DNA of 64,000 nucleotides from Acinetobacter indicus CIP 110367. Its GTDB lineage: Bacteria > Pseudomonadota > Gammaproteobacteria > Pseudomonadales > Moraxellaceae. Positions within the stretch are counted from its first letter, which is position 1. Every line of letters begins with the position of its first letter. Shown here in pieces: positions 50,790 through 58,899 of this stretch. The position numbers and the translations under genes are program-made. Below the pieces are notes generated by a model, which was given only the letters and a program-made list of their open reading frames with translations, was not told the DNA's origin and did no database searches. The DNA lies in NCBI RefSeq assembly GCF_000488255.1, contig NZ_KI530754.1, forward strand, positions 434,001 to 498,000. Reading direction: 5' to 3'.

Positions 50790-50829
50790 CTTGCTTGATC
50801 ATTGAAACGTAATGTTTAGCCGTTGATGA

Positions 50830-52890
50830 TTAGAACTTGGCCATCAGGCTAATGCCATAACGGCGGCCATCTAAAAGCTGATCACCATCACGGTCTTCAG
50901 CTTTTTCATCCAGCAGGTTATACACGCCAAATTTACCACTGATATTTGGGGTAAATTTATAGTTCAGACCCACATCTAAAAACTCATAACCCGGATTTGG
51001 CTGGGCAACAGAAGTCCGGCTTAAATAGGCAGATGTTTCTGAACGATAATGCAAGCGTGACCAGATATTCAAGGCATCATTAATTTCATGATCGACCGTA
51101 ATATTCAGCATATGCTCCGGCATCTGGTTTACAGGCTGGCCTTTGAACTCACCTGTCTTAAATTCGGAATCGGTAAAGGTATAGTTGGCCATGAGCGTGG
51201 TGTAATCACTCAAGCTGGCTTCCAGAGTCGCTTCCACACCTTTTAACTCGGCTTCATCGACATTAATCCGTTCACTGATGAAATAAAACGGTGTATCGCC
51301 TTCAAAACATTTCCACTCCTGCCAGTTATCCCGGTTGGTCGAGCTGCCATCGGTATCGGTTTCGCAGGCACGCACTTCGGTAATCCGGTCTTTATACTGA
51401 GTGACATAAGCGGTTAAGGACGCCTTGACCCTGTCATTTTGCCAGTTCACGCCCAGCTCTGAAGACAGACTCGATTCCGGGTCTAGGTCCGGATTGGCGC
51501 GAATAATGCCGCGTCCGGTGGCTAACGGTGAACCACCACCGCCGGTGACGCTATAAAAGCCTTCCGTGGCAGCACGAATATCCGGCTGTTTATAACCGGT
51601 TGACACCCCACCTTTCACGGTCCATTGGTCATTCAGGCTATACACGCCATATAAGCGCGGCGAAACATGACCACTGTAGTTTTCGTCATGGTCATAGCGC
51701 AGCCCGGCGGTTAAATCGAAACGGTCACTCAAATGCCAGGTATCTTCCAGAAAAGCCGCGGCCGACCAGCGGGTTAATTCACTAAACTCCGGCGCATTCG
51801 GATTACGGTTGGTGGCCTTATCGGTGAGTTTCTCATCTTTATAATGCGCACCAAAAGACAGTGTATGATTGCCCAGCAACCAGTTCCACTGGTTATTAAA
51901 GGTCCAGGTATCCAGTTCAATGCCTTTGGTGCCCAACTGGGTATTACCACGATCGGGGTTTTTAGAATTTTCATACTGCAGATAGGTGGTACTATCAAGC
52001 TGATCGCTATAACGGCCATGATGGGTTAAGGCATAAACATGACGATAATTACGTGAACTGGAATCGGCGGCATTGTTGGCCGGTGCAACCGTTTTACCCA
52101 CCGTGGTTTCCGATTCCTGCTGGACAAAATTGGCTTCCAGTTGCAGATCATGATTGTCATTGAGTATATAACTCAAGCGGCTATTCAGGCTTTCCCGTTC
52201 AGTCCCGCGAAAACCGCCAACATAGGCATCTTCTTCACGTTTTTGCTTATTCAGCGATAGCTGCAAGCCGAGTTTGTTCTCTAGTAATGGACCCGCCAGA
52301 TAGACCGAGCCATTTTGAATATCGCCTGCATTGCCCTGATCTTGAATGACACTGCCCAGCTCGACACTGCCCGACCAGCGGTCACTGACTTTCTTGGTAA
52401 TAATATTCACCACCCCACCCATGGCATCGCTGCCATACAAGGTAGAGGCTGGCCCACGAATAATTTCAATCCGCTCAATCGCGGAGACCGGCGGCAAAAT
52501 ATTTTTCTCAAAACCGGCATCATCGCCATTCGGGTTAACATCACGGCCGTATTGACGTTTGCCATCGACCAGAAACAAGGTGTAATTCGAGCTCATACCG
52601 CGAATGCTGATGGTTTGTGCCGAGCCAGAACCGGACACCACCACGCCGGGAGTATGTCTAAGTACATCTGTAATATCATTATATTCACGCTTTTCCAGCT
52701 CTTCCCGATCAATCACGGTAATGGACGCCGGCGCCTTGGACAGGTCCTGTTCATAGCCGGTAGCGGTTACCACAATGGTATTTAACTGGGTCGCATCTGC
52801 AGTGCTATTGTCTGGATTTGCTTGAGCAAGGCTGCTCATCACGGCAAGGACCGCAAAAGATAATGCTGACTGGTTCAGAGTTTTATTCAT
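50830..52890 (-). CDS. TonB-dependent receptor, siderophore type
   Basis: 686-residue outer-membrane receptor. Signal peptide 1-24 (LSFAVLAVMSSLAQA). A TonB box (LNTIVVTATG) and plug domain (ERIEIIRGPASTLYGSDAMGGVVNIIT) follow, then a 22-strand barrel ending in Phe (YGISLMAKF). The plug and barrel resemble CirA/FepA-type catecholate receptors, but the ligand is not proved. A Fur-like box and a sigma-70-like promoter lie upstream, fitting iron control. Confidence 0.92.
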   Translation of the reverse strand: MNKTLNQSALSFAVLAVMSSLAQANPDNSTADATQLNTIVVTATGYEQDLSKAPASITVIDREELEKREYNDITDVLRHTPGVVVSGSGSAQTISIRGMSSNYTLFLVDGKRQYGRDVNPNGDDAGFEKNILPPVSAIERIEIIRGPASTLYGSDAMGGVVNIITKKVSDRWSGSVELGSVIQDQGNAGDIQNGSVYLAGPLLENKLGLQLSLNKQKREEDAYVGGFRGTERESLNSRLSYILNDNHDLQLEANFVQQESETTVGKTVAPANNAADSSSRNYRHVYALTHHGRYSDQLDSTTYLQYENSKNPDRGNTQLGTKGIELDTWTFNNQWNWLLGNHTLSFGAHYKDEKLTDKATNRNPNAPEFSELTRWSAAAFLEDTWHLSDRFDLTAGLRYDHDENYSGHVSPRLYGVYSLNDQWTVKGGVSTGYKQPDIRAATEGFYSVTGGGGSPLATGRGIIRANPDLDPESSLSSELGVNWQNDRVKASLTAYVTQYKDRITEVRACETDTDGSSTNRDNWQEWKCFEGDTPFYFISERINVDEAELKGVEATLEASLSDYTTLMANYTFTDSEFKTGEFKGQPVNQMPEHMLNITVDHEINDALNIWSRLHYRSETSAYLSRTSVAQPNPGYEFLDVGLNYKFTPNISGKFGVYNLLDEKAEDRDGDQLLDGRRYGISLMAKF

Positions 52891-52939
52891 CAGGTTATCC
52901 CAATTTAATTAAGGAGAAATTCTGTGTATTTCGTTGCAC

Positions 52940-52967
52940 ATTGTAACAATCTTGACTGATAATTCAA
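52940..52967 (-). promoter_or_regulatory. Putative promoter of the TonB-dependent receptor
   Basis: On the minus strand TTGAAT (52967-52962) and TACAAT (52945-52940) are separated by 16 bases, a good sigma-70 match, about 50 bases upstream of the start codon. Confidence 0.55.
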
Positions 52968-52975
52968 TTAATACT

Positions 52976-52994
52976 GATAATTATTATTATTATT
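52976..52994. promoter_or_regulatory. Putative Fur box
   Basis: GATAATTATTATTATTATT matches the classical 19-base Fur consensus at about 15 positions. It lies just upstream of the -35 of the receptor promoter. The same stretch is the start of an ATT-rich microsatellite (about 52979-53008). Confidence 0.55.
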
Positions 52995-53015
52995 ATATTA
53001 TATTATTTAAGACAG

Positions 53016-53040
53016 TAAAAAGCCTCCACGATGGGAGGCT
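53016..53040 (-). terminator. Terminator of nfuA
   Basis: On the minus strand AGCCTCC pairs with GGAGGCT, followed by TTTTT. It lies after the nfuA stop codon. Confidence 0.75.
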
Positions 53041-53065
53041 CATTTGCTGAAGTGAAACTTATTTA

Positions 53066-53704
53066 TTATTTAAAATAAGCACCTTCGGCCTGGCTGTGGT
53101 CAGTCTGGTCTACCACACGCATTAATTCAGGCACATGCTGTTTTAATGTGGTTTCCACACCCTGTTTCAGCGTGACATCAATCGCTGAACAGCCCTGACA
53201 ACCGCCACCGAATTTCAGGATCGCGGTTAAACCATGTTCCGGATCTTCAACCACTTCCACCAAGGCACAGTTACCGCCGTGACCGGCAAGGCCCGGGTTA
53301 ATTTCAGACTGTAATACGTAAGTAATACGCTCTTCGATTGAGGCATCCGGACCCACGCGTGGCACTTTCGAGTTAGGCGCACGGAAGGTCAGCTGACCAC
53401 CAAAACGGTCTTTGTTGTAATCAATAACCGCATCCAGTAAATATGGAATAGACGGGGTGTCGATATAGGCCGGAAAATCCGGATAATCCTGCTTATAATC
53501 TGTTGGTACGACTTCTTCTGGCGCACTATAAGCCATACAACACTCAGCACGCGGCGTTCCAGGATTCTCAACAAAAACACGCACACCAATCCCCGGTGTA
53601 TTTTGCTTTGCCAATAAATCTTTTAAATACTCTTGAGCATTTGGGGTGATCAATAAGTTTGGAATCTCTTCTGCAACTGCAGTGCTGTGGTTCTCAGTCG
53701 ACAT
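53066..53704 (-). CDS. nfuA: Fe-S biogenesis protein NfuA
   Basis: Carries and delivers [4Fe-4S] clusters. 212 residues: a degenerate A-type N-terminal domain (ITPNAQEYLKDLLAKQNTPGIGVRVFV) and a C-terminal Nfu domain with the cluster-binding CxxC in FGGGCQGCSAIDV. Standard layout and length for the gammaproteobacterial protein. Confidence 0.96.
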   Translation of the reverse strand: MSTENHSTAVAEEIPNLLITPNAQEYLKDLLAKQNTPGIGVRVFVENPGTPRAECCMAYSAPEEVVPTDYKQDYPDFPAYIDTPSIPYLLDAVIDYNKDRFGGQLTFRAPNSKVPRVGPDASIEERITYVLQSEINPGLAGHGGNCALVEVVEDPEHGLTAILKFGGGCQGCSAIDVTLKQGVETTLKQHVPELMRVVDQTDHSQAEGAYFK

Positions 53705-53863
53705 AACAATATTTCCTCATGCTGAAGTTGCCATTTTAACTGAAGATGCGGGGGAATTAAAAAAATTCAACTAAAATTGTCGGAATTATCCTATGAAAGT
53801 TCTGTTTCATTTGTTTTTTAATGGCATTATGATCAGGAAACCCGAAAAGAAGAACATCTGTTT

Positions 53864-54481
53864 ATGTTAGATTTACCGTTTAATCATACTGTTACGCTGA
53901 TTGTGATTACAGCGATTATCTCCTTTATTGCTTTTTCCAAAGAAAAAGTCATGAACCGGCTGATTTTCTGGCCACCGGCCTTGGAACGAGGTCAATATGA
54001 CCGCTTCATTACCCACGGTTTTGTCCATGCCGATGGTACCCACTTGCTGTTTAATATGATTACCCTGTTTTTCTTCGGCAGCATTATTGAAAGTTTTTAC
54101 CGTCAGTATCTATATGATCTGGGCTTTGTACTGTTTTATTTAGGCGGTCTGATTGCTGCAATTTTACCGAGTTATCTAAAACACAAAAATGATCATCGCT
54201 GGGCCAGTCTAGGCGCTTCCGGTGCGGTGTCTGCGGTGCTGTTTGCCTATATCCTGTTTGAACCGTGGAAACTGATTTTTGTGTTCTTTATTCCGGTTCC
54301 GGCTATTATTTTTGCAGTGCTGTATGTAGCCTATAGCATCTGGTCGGGTAAACGTGGCAATTCCAATATTAACCATAGTGCGCATTTGTGGGGAGCAGCC
54401 TATGGGGTGATTATCACCATCATGATTGAGCCGCGTTTAATTGCGCATTTCCTGAATAAACTTAGCCAACTTCCGTTCTAA
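53864..54481 (+). CDS. Second rhomboid-family protease
   Basis: 205-residue six-helix membrane protein. Catalytic Ser in GASGAVSAVLFAYI and catalytic His in NHSAHLWGAAYG. The N-terminal HGFVHADGTHLLFNMITLFFFG matches the rhomboid helix 2 motif. It is smaller than the rhomboid at 43 kb and is not adjacent to it. Substrate unknown. Confidence 0.9.
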   Translation: MLDLPFNHTVTLIVITAIISFIAFSKEKVMNRLIFWPPALERGQYDRFITHGFVHADGTHLLFNMITLFFFGSIIESFYRQYLYDLGFVLFYLGGLIAAILPSYLKHKNDHRWASLGASGAVSAVLFAYILFEPWKLIFVFFIPVPAIIFAVLYVAYSIWSGKRGNSNINHSAHLWGAAYGVIITIMIEPRLIAHFLNKLSQLPF

Positions 54482-54603
54482 ATTTAAGCAATTTGAAGCG
54501 CCTGCGGTATATTTTGACAATTCATGACTACAAATTAATACAGTATGCCGCAGCGGTTGGTGTCTAAAATAACTCGAATAATAACGAAGATAGAAGATGA
54601 GAG

Positions 54604-54762
54604 ATGAAAAAGTTATTTCTGATTGCCGGCTGTTTACTCAGCTTAAGTGCCTGTGCCGTCCATACCCCAGAAGGCCGTTTGGTGATTGATCCTGACTCAC
54701 GTATTTATGGCCATCCGGGAGATTTCTGCCCACCAGGTCAGGCCAAAAAAGGCCGCTGCTAA
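54604..54762 (+). CDS. Small lipoprotein, 52 residues
   Basis: Too short for a 60-codon threshold. ATG at 54604, stop at 54760-54762. Lipoprotein signal MKKLFLIAGCLLSLSAC (Cys at residue 17), then a mature part of 35 residues with HTPEGRLVIDPDSRIYGHPG and a Cys-flanked tail FCPPGQAKKGRC. The AGATGAGAG region just upstream gives a purine-rich ribosome site. A clear hairpin terminator follows. It looks like a real small envelope lipoprotein; function unknown. Confidence 0.75.
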   Translation: MKKLFLIAGCLLSLSACAVHTPEGRLVIDPDSRIYGHPGDFCPPGQAKKGRC

Positions 54763-54778
54763 GCCCATTTGCCCATTT

Positions 54779-54801
54779 AGCCTCCAGAATGGAGGCTTTT
54801 T
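54779..54801 (+). terminator. Terminator of the small lipoprotein gene
   Basis: AGCCTCCA and TGGAGGCT arms around GAA, then TTTT. Confidence 0.8.
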
Positions 54802-54936
54802 ACTGCGCCCTCATAAACTGCAATTTCATTGGATAATTCATACAATTTTGGTAGTTAATGCCACCCCATCTCGCAATTTGGCATAGATAATGTATACATC
54901 TGTATATTAATTTGCTTTCAAGCTGCGAGTTTTTGC

Positions 54937-56475
54937 ATGTCCACATTAGACGGCCTACAATTTCCACATTTCGAAAACCAGAAACCCAGTACTTCACGCA
55001 CAGGACGTGCGATTATTGCCGAGGCACTGGCCGGTGTTGCACCGCAACTGTCCCAGCAAACCCTGTCTGAAAAGGACTGGCGCAAACAGTATCCCAAATA
55101 TTTTAAGGCGCTGGTCGAATACGGCATTCAGACCTGCCAGAACCCGATTCAGATTGCTGAACAGGGCCTGAATAAAGCGCATGGCAGTTTCGAGTTTTAT
55201 CGACATGGTCAAAAACATTTACTGAAAGATGTGATGAGCCTCGATGCCCAGCCTTTGCACACAGTTAAAATTCAGGGCCAAAGCACGGCGGCGCCGGAAT
55301 GGTATGTGCCGTATCAGGGACAGAAACTGCAAGGTCAGACACTGCTTGAGCAAATCCAGCGCTGGGAAGATGGCGGGATTATTGAACACAGTCATGCTCA
55401 AGCTTTACGTGCAGCAGTCGCTCATCCGGAATGGTTCGATTTATCAGACCGTACCATGGTGCTGTTTGGTGCTGCTTCTGAAGCTGGCCCCCTGACCTGG
55501 CTATCGAAATGGAAAGCCAATATTGTCGCGGTCGATTTACCCAATGCCCGGGTCTGGAACAAAATTCTAGAAACCGTGCAACAGGGTAATGCCACCCTGT
55601 ATGCACCAGCGACTGAAGCGGTAGATGAAAACAGCACGACTGAGCTATTAAAAGAGCAGCTTGGCGCCAATTTACTGACTCAAACTCCTGAAATTGCCCA
55701 GTGGCTAACCCAGTTTGAACAGCAGCTGGATTTGGCTGCCATTGCCTATTTAGATGGTGAAAAACACGTGCGTGTGGTCATGGCGATGGATGCGATTATG
55801 CAGGCCGTCAGCGCGCAAAAAGCCGAGACCAGCCTGATGTTTATGTGCACCCCAACTGATGTCTATGCAGTGCCTGCCGATGTGATTCAGGCCTCAAAAG
55901 ACAAGTATCAGCAACGCTCGAAAGCCCAGCAACTGCTGACCCGTGGGGTTTCAACGGTCACGGCGCAACATTTCTTCCAGAAAAACCTGCATGATCTGGT
56001 GCATTCAGACAATGGACAGGATTACGGGATTGCCGACTGTCTGGTGGTGGAACAAGGACCGAACTATGCGCTGGCCAAACGGATTCAGCAATGGCGCGCC
56101 ACCCTCGCCCGTCATCAGGGACAGCGTGTCAGCATTAATATTGCACCATCAACCACGACCTATTCGGTGACTAAAAATCCGTTATTAAAAGCGGCATTTA
56201 ATGGTGCCAGCCTGTTTGATGTAGAAGCTTTTGCGCCAGAAACCACCAATGCGATTATGGCCGCGCTCTGGATTCATGACCTGCGTAATCCACAGTCGGG
56301 GGCCAATCCGGAAGTGACTCTGAACCATCCTTTAGAGTTGATGATGGAAGGGGCCAACCATGGCGGTTTATGGCGTGTCGCATATTTGGCCCGTACTGCC
56401 CTGCCTTTTGCAGCCTTATATGGTTTTGCTACCGAGAAGCTGCCTAAAGGCTTACTGGCCAAGTTAAAGAAATAA
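54937..56475 (+). CDS. 512-residue protein of unknown function, Rossmann-like
   Basis: Large protein without signal peptide. A Rossmann-like stretch lies near residue 170-200 (MVLFGAASEAGPLTWLSKW and NIVAVDLPNARVW), and AMDAIMQAVSAQKAETSLMF and MFMCTPTDVYAVPADV follow; the middle and C-terminal parts have the balance of a soluble enzyme. I cannot place it in a named family. Starts at ATG 54937 after a GCAAGCT stretch without a strong ribosome site. A palindromic element downstream acts as terminator. An enzyme with nucleotide cofactor is possible; nothing more can be said. Confidence 0.75.
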   Translation: MSTLDGLQFPHFENQKPSTSRTGRAIIAEALAGVAPQLSQQTLSEKDWRKQYPKYFKALVEYGIQTCQNPIQIAEQGLNKAHGSFEFYRHGQKHLLKDVMSLDAQPLHTVKIQGQSTAAPEWYVPYQGQKLQGQTLLEQIQRWEDGGIIEHSHAQALRAAVAHPEWFDLSDRTMVLFGAASEAGPLTWLSKWKANIVAVDLPNARVWNKILETVQQGNATLYAPATEAVDENSTTELLKEQLGANLLTQTPEIAQWLTQFEQQLDLAAIAYLDGEKHVRVVMAMDAIMQAVSAQKAETSLMFMCTPTDVYAVPADVIQASKDKYQQRSKAQQLLTRGVSTVTAQHFFQKNLHDLVHSDNGQDYGIADCLVVEQGPNYALAKRIQQWRATLARHQGQRVSINIAPSTTTYSVTKNPLLKAAFNGASLFDVEAFAPETTNAIMAALWIHDLRNPQSGANPEVTLNHPLELMMEGANHGGLWRVAYLARTALPFAALYGFATEKLPKGLLAKLKK

Positions 56476-56497
56476 GAGATTTTAATCTCTCTTCGAT

Positions 56498-56557
56498 CGT
56501 TCCCTCTCTCTTGTGTAGCGGTGCTACGTATCCAAAACGGAGAGGGAGATTTTTTTA
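56498..56557 (+). repeat. CCCTCTCC-type element acting as terminator
   Basis: Arms TCCCTCTC (56501-56508) and GAGAGGGA (56540-56547) enclose a GTAGC-GGT-GCTAC hairpin (56515-56527); seven T follow (56551-56557). Fourth member of the palindromic family in the window. Confidence 0.65.
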
Positions 56558-56559
56558 GA

Positions 56560-56707
56560 GACCTGCTGTCTACCTGAAAGATAAAAGAGTGGATAGGTTC
56601 ATTAAAGAAAGAGAAGCTTTGATATTGCTTAGGCTATTTCCTTAACCCCAGCCCTCACCCCTTGAGAGAATGCATTGTAGATTTGCTGTCTATCTAAAAA
56701 ATAAAGG
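56560..56707. repeat. Imperfect direct repeat, 120-base period
   Basis: A 28-base sequence around GCTGTCTAYCT (56560-56587) returns at 56680-56707 exactly 120 bases later. Between them lies the 19-base GATATTGCTTAGGCTATTT (56621-56639), also found at 10637. Confidence 0.5.
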
Positions 56708-56751
56708 ACGTCACGACTTAGCATTTGGATCATCTGTTTCATCTACAGATA

Positions 56752-56781
56752 TAAAAAAACGCTGCCCAGGCAGCGTTTTTT
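56752..56781. terminator. Bidirectional terminator
   Basis: AAAAACGCTGCC and GGCAGCGTTTTT arms with a 2-base loop. Confidence 0.85.
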
Positions 56782-56798
56782 ATTGCGGATGAACCGGC

Positions 56799-58418
56799 TT
56801 AGAATACTTTCAGGAATAACCAGAACAGGCCACCCGATAAACAGATGGTTGCAGGCAAGGTGAAAATCCACGCCGATAGAATGGTTTTAACCATCTGGAA
56901 ATTCAGGCCAGATTTATTCGCCACCATGGTCCCGGCCACCGCACTGTTCAAGACATGCGTGGTCGATACCGGCATACCAAAGCCATCTGCTGCGGCAATG
57001 GTCGACATCGCCACCAGCTCGGCTGACATGCCCTGACCATAAGTCATGTGCTGTTTACCAATCCGTTCACCCACGGTGACCACAATACGCTTCCAGCCGA
57101 CCATGGTCCCTAAGCCCAGTGCCAGTGCCACCGCAACTTTAACCCAAGTTGGAATATATTGCAGGAAGGAATCGAGATGGTCACGGTAATCATCGACCAC
57201 TTTTTCCTGTTCCTTGCTCATGGCAGGTAAAGCTTCCGCTTTATCCAGACGCTTGAATGACGTGGTGCTGAGGTACATATCATTACGCAATGCTGCCACT
57301 TCTGCTTCCGGAATATTTTTCAAATCGCCGTATTGACCCACACGCTCACCTAAATGATCAGTCAAACTGGCCAAAGCCGGTACCACTTCCGGGGTGATTT
57401 CCTTGGTCTGGATGTACTTGGTGATTACTTCACGCGCCTGTGCATCCGGAATATCGGTATAGTTAGCATAAATTGCAGACGCAGTTTGTGTCGACAATTG
57501 CTGGAAAGACTGAATATGCTGGTTGTCCAGTTCCTTATTCAAGGAATAGGCCAATGGCACAATCCCAATCAGAATCAGCATGATTAAGCCCATGCCTTTT
57601 TGACCGTCATTAGAACCGTGGGCAAAGCTCACCCCAGTACAGGTAAAGATCAGGATGGCACGGATTAATGGCGGTGGTGGTTTGTTGCCTTCAGGCGGCT
57701 GGAACAGTTCCAGCTGACGTTTGAAAATCTTTTTCACCAGCAGGAACAGTACGGCAGCAAAGGCAAAACCAATTAATGGCGAGAACAGTAAAGCCTTACC
57801 GACTTTCATCACCTGTTCCATATCCACGCCGGATGCACCAGCGCCCGCATTGAGGATGTAGTTCATAATCCCCACACCCAGAATGGAACCAATTAAGGTA
57901 TGCGAACTTGAAGCCGGAATACCGAGGAACCAGGTGCCTAAATTCCAGAGAATGGCCGCAATCAGCATGGCAAAAACCATGGCAAAACCTGCGCCTGAGC
58001 CGACATTCATGATCAGCTCGACCGGTAGTAAGGCAATAATACCGTAGGCTACGGCACCACTGGCGACCATCACCCCAAGGAAGTTACAGAAACCGGCCCA
58101 CATTACCGCAACCGGTGCAGACAAGGCATTGGTATAAATGACTGTAGCGACCGCGTTGGCGGTGTCATGGAAACCGTTAACAAATTCAAAGCCCAGCGCA
58201 ATAAATAATGCGGTGGCCAGCAGAATCACCGAATACAGGCTAAGCGCCGGAACATGCGATAAATCTGCCGATAACTGAAAGCCAATATAAATAAGCGTTG
58301 AAATAATAAGCGTTAGAAACACCGGCATAAAAAATTTCGGTGTTGGCACATGAACATTGGTCGACTTTTTCGGAGTCGACTGGTGTGCTGAATCTAGGGG
58401 AATTTGATTAGAATTCAT
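56799..58418 (-). CDS. pit: Low-affinity inorganic phosphate transporter (PiT family)
   Basis: 539 residues; about 10 transmembrane helices with a large hydrophilic loop near residues 290-420. The PiT signatures are both present: GFEFVNGFHDTANAVATVIY near residue 58 and the GAN-type SFAHGSNDGQKGMG near residue 268. It moves Pi (with metal) driven by proton or sodium gradient. No Shine-Dalgarno is visible at the ATG; a Pho-like box is about 50 bases upstream. Confidence 0.93.
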   Translation of the reverse strand: MNSNQIPLDSAHQSTPKKSTNVHVPTPKFFMPVFLTLIISTLIYIGFQLSADLSHVPALSLYSVILLATALFIALGFEFVNGFHDTANAVATVIYTNALSAPVAVMWAGFCNFLGVMVASGAVAYGIIALLPVELIMNVGSGAGFAMVFAMLIAAILWNLGTWFLGIPASSSHTLIGSILGVGIMNYILNAGAGASGVDMEQVMKVGKALLFSPLIGFAFAAVLFLLVKKIFKRQLELFQPPEGNKPPPPLIRAILIFTCTGVSFAHGSNDGQKGMGLIMLILIGIVPLAYSLNKELDNQHIQSFQQLSTQTASAIYANYTDIPDAQAREVITKYIQTKEITPEVVPALASLTDHLGERVGQYGDLKNIPEAEVAALRNDMYLSTTSFKRLDKAEALPAMSKEQEKVVDDYRDHLDSFLQYIPTWVKVAVALALGLGTMVGWKRIVVTVGERIGKQHMTYGQGMSAELVAMSTIAAADGFGMPVSTTHVLNSAVAGTMVANKSGLNFQMVKTILSAWIFTLPATICLSGGLFWLFLKVF

Positions 58419-58899
58419 GCAAGCAGGAAAAGAGGATACAAAATCCCCTTATTGTTCAGTTAAATTGTGACAATTATATGACAAAAGCAGGTTAAATAAA
58501 GTAATTTTTCTACTTTATTTGCCACAATTTCCTGATAATTTTATAGACAAAAAATCAAACTATTTAAAATAAATCAAAAACTTATAAACCACCATCTCAT
58601 CTTCATCCGGTTTTCTGTCGCTGCTGTCATCTTTCATGAGCCTGAAATATTACAAGTACAGCAAAACCCGGCCCATTTTTAGACTCTCTCATACTGCCAT
58701 AGCTATATGACAATTTTATGAATCCTTACAATGATTTATTTATAACGATGTGTATATTTTCAAAATAAGCCCATGAAAACGTATACTTTTTCAGCAAAGA
58801 TGCCAAAAAGTTCCGTTCCATCCCATCAATTACGGAAAAAAGCAGTCGAACTCTGCTAAAATATTGCGCATTTCTGATTCATCAAAACAAGGGTTTTTT
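58419..58899. other. Divergent intergenic region, pit / metH
   Basis: About 480 bases, A+T-rich. It has a Pho-like box near pit (58467-58484). I looked for a cobalamin riboswitch before metH and saw no B12-box-like sequence. A metH -10 candidate TAAAAT lies near 58857. Confidence 0.5.
58467..58484 (-). promoter_or_regulatory. Putative Pho box upstream of pit
   Basis: On the minus strand TTGTCATATAATTGTCAC: two TGTCAt/c half-sites 11 bases apart, the layout of a PhoB box (consensus CTGTCAT-A/T4-CTGTCAY). About 50 bases before the pit start. Confidence 0.6.

Noticed and set aside
52315..52785. 156-codon plus-strand frame opposite the TonB-dependent receptor
   Set aside because: Antisense to the plug domain with its conserved motifs; no independent start or family.
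58500..58899. Cobalamin riboswitch upstream of metH
   Set aside because: I looked for a B12-box-like sequence and the usual paired elements and saw none in the leader.
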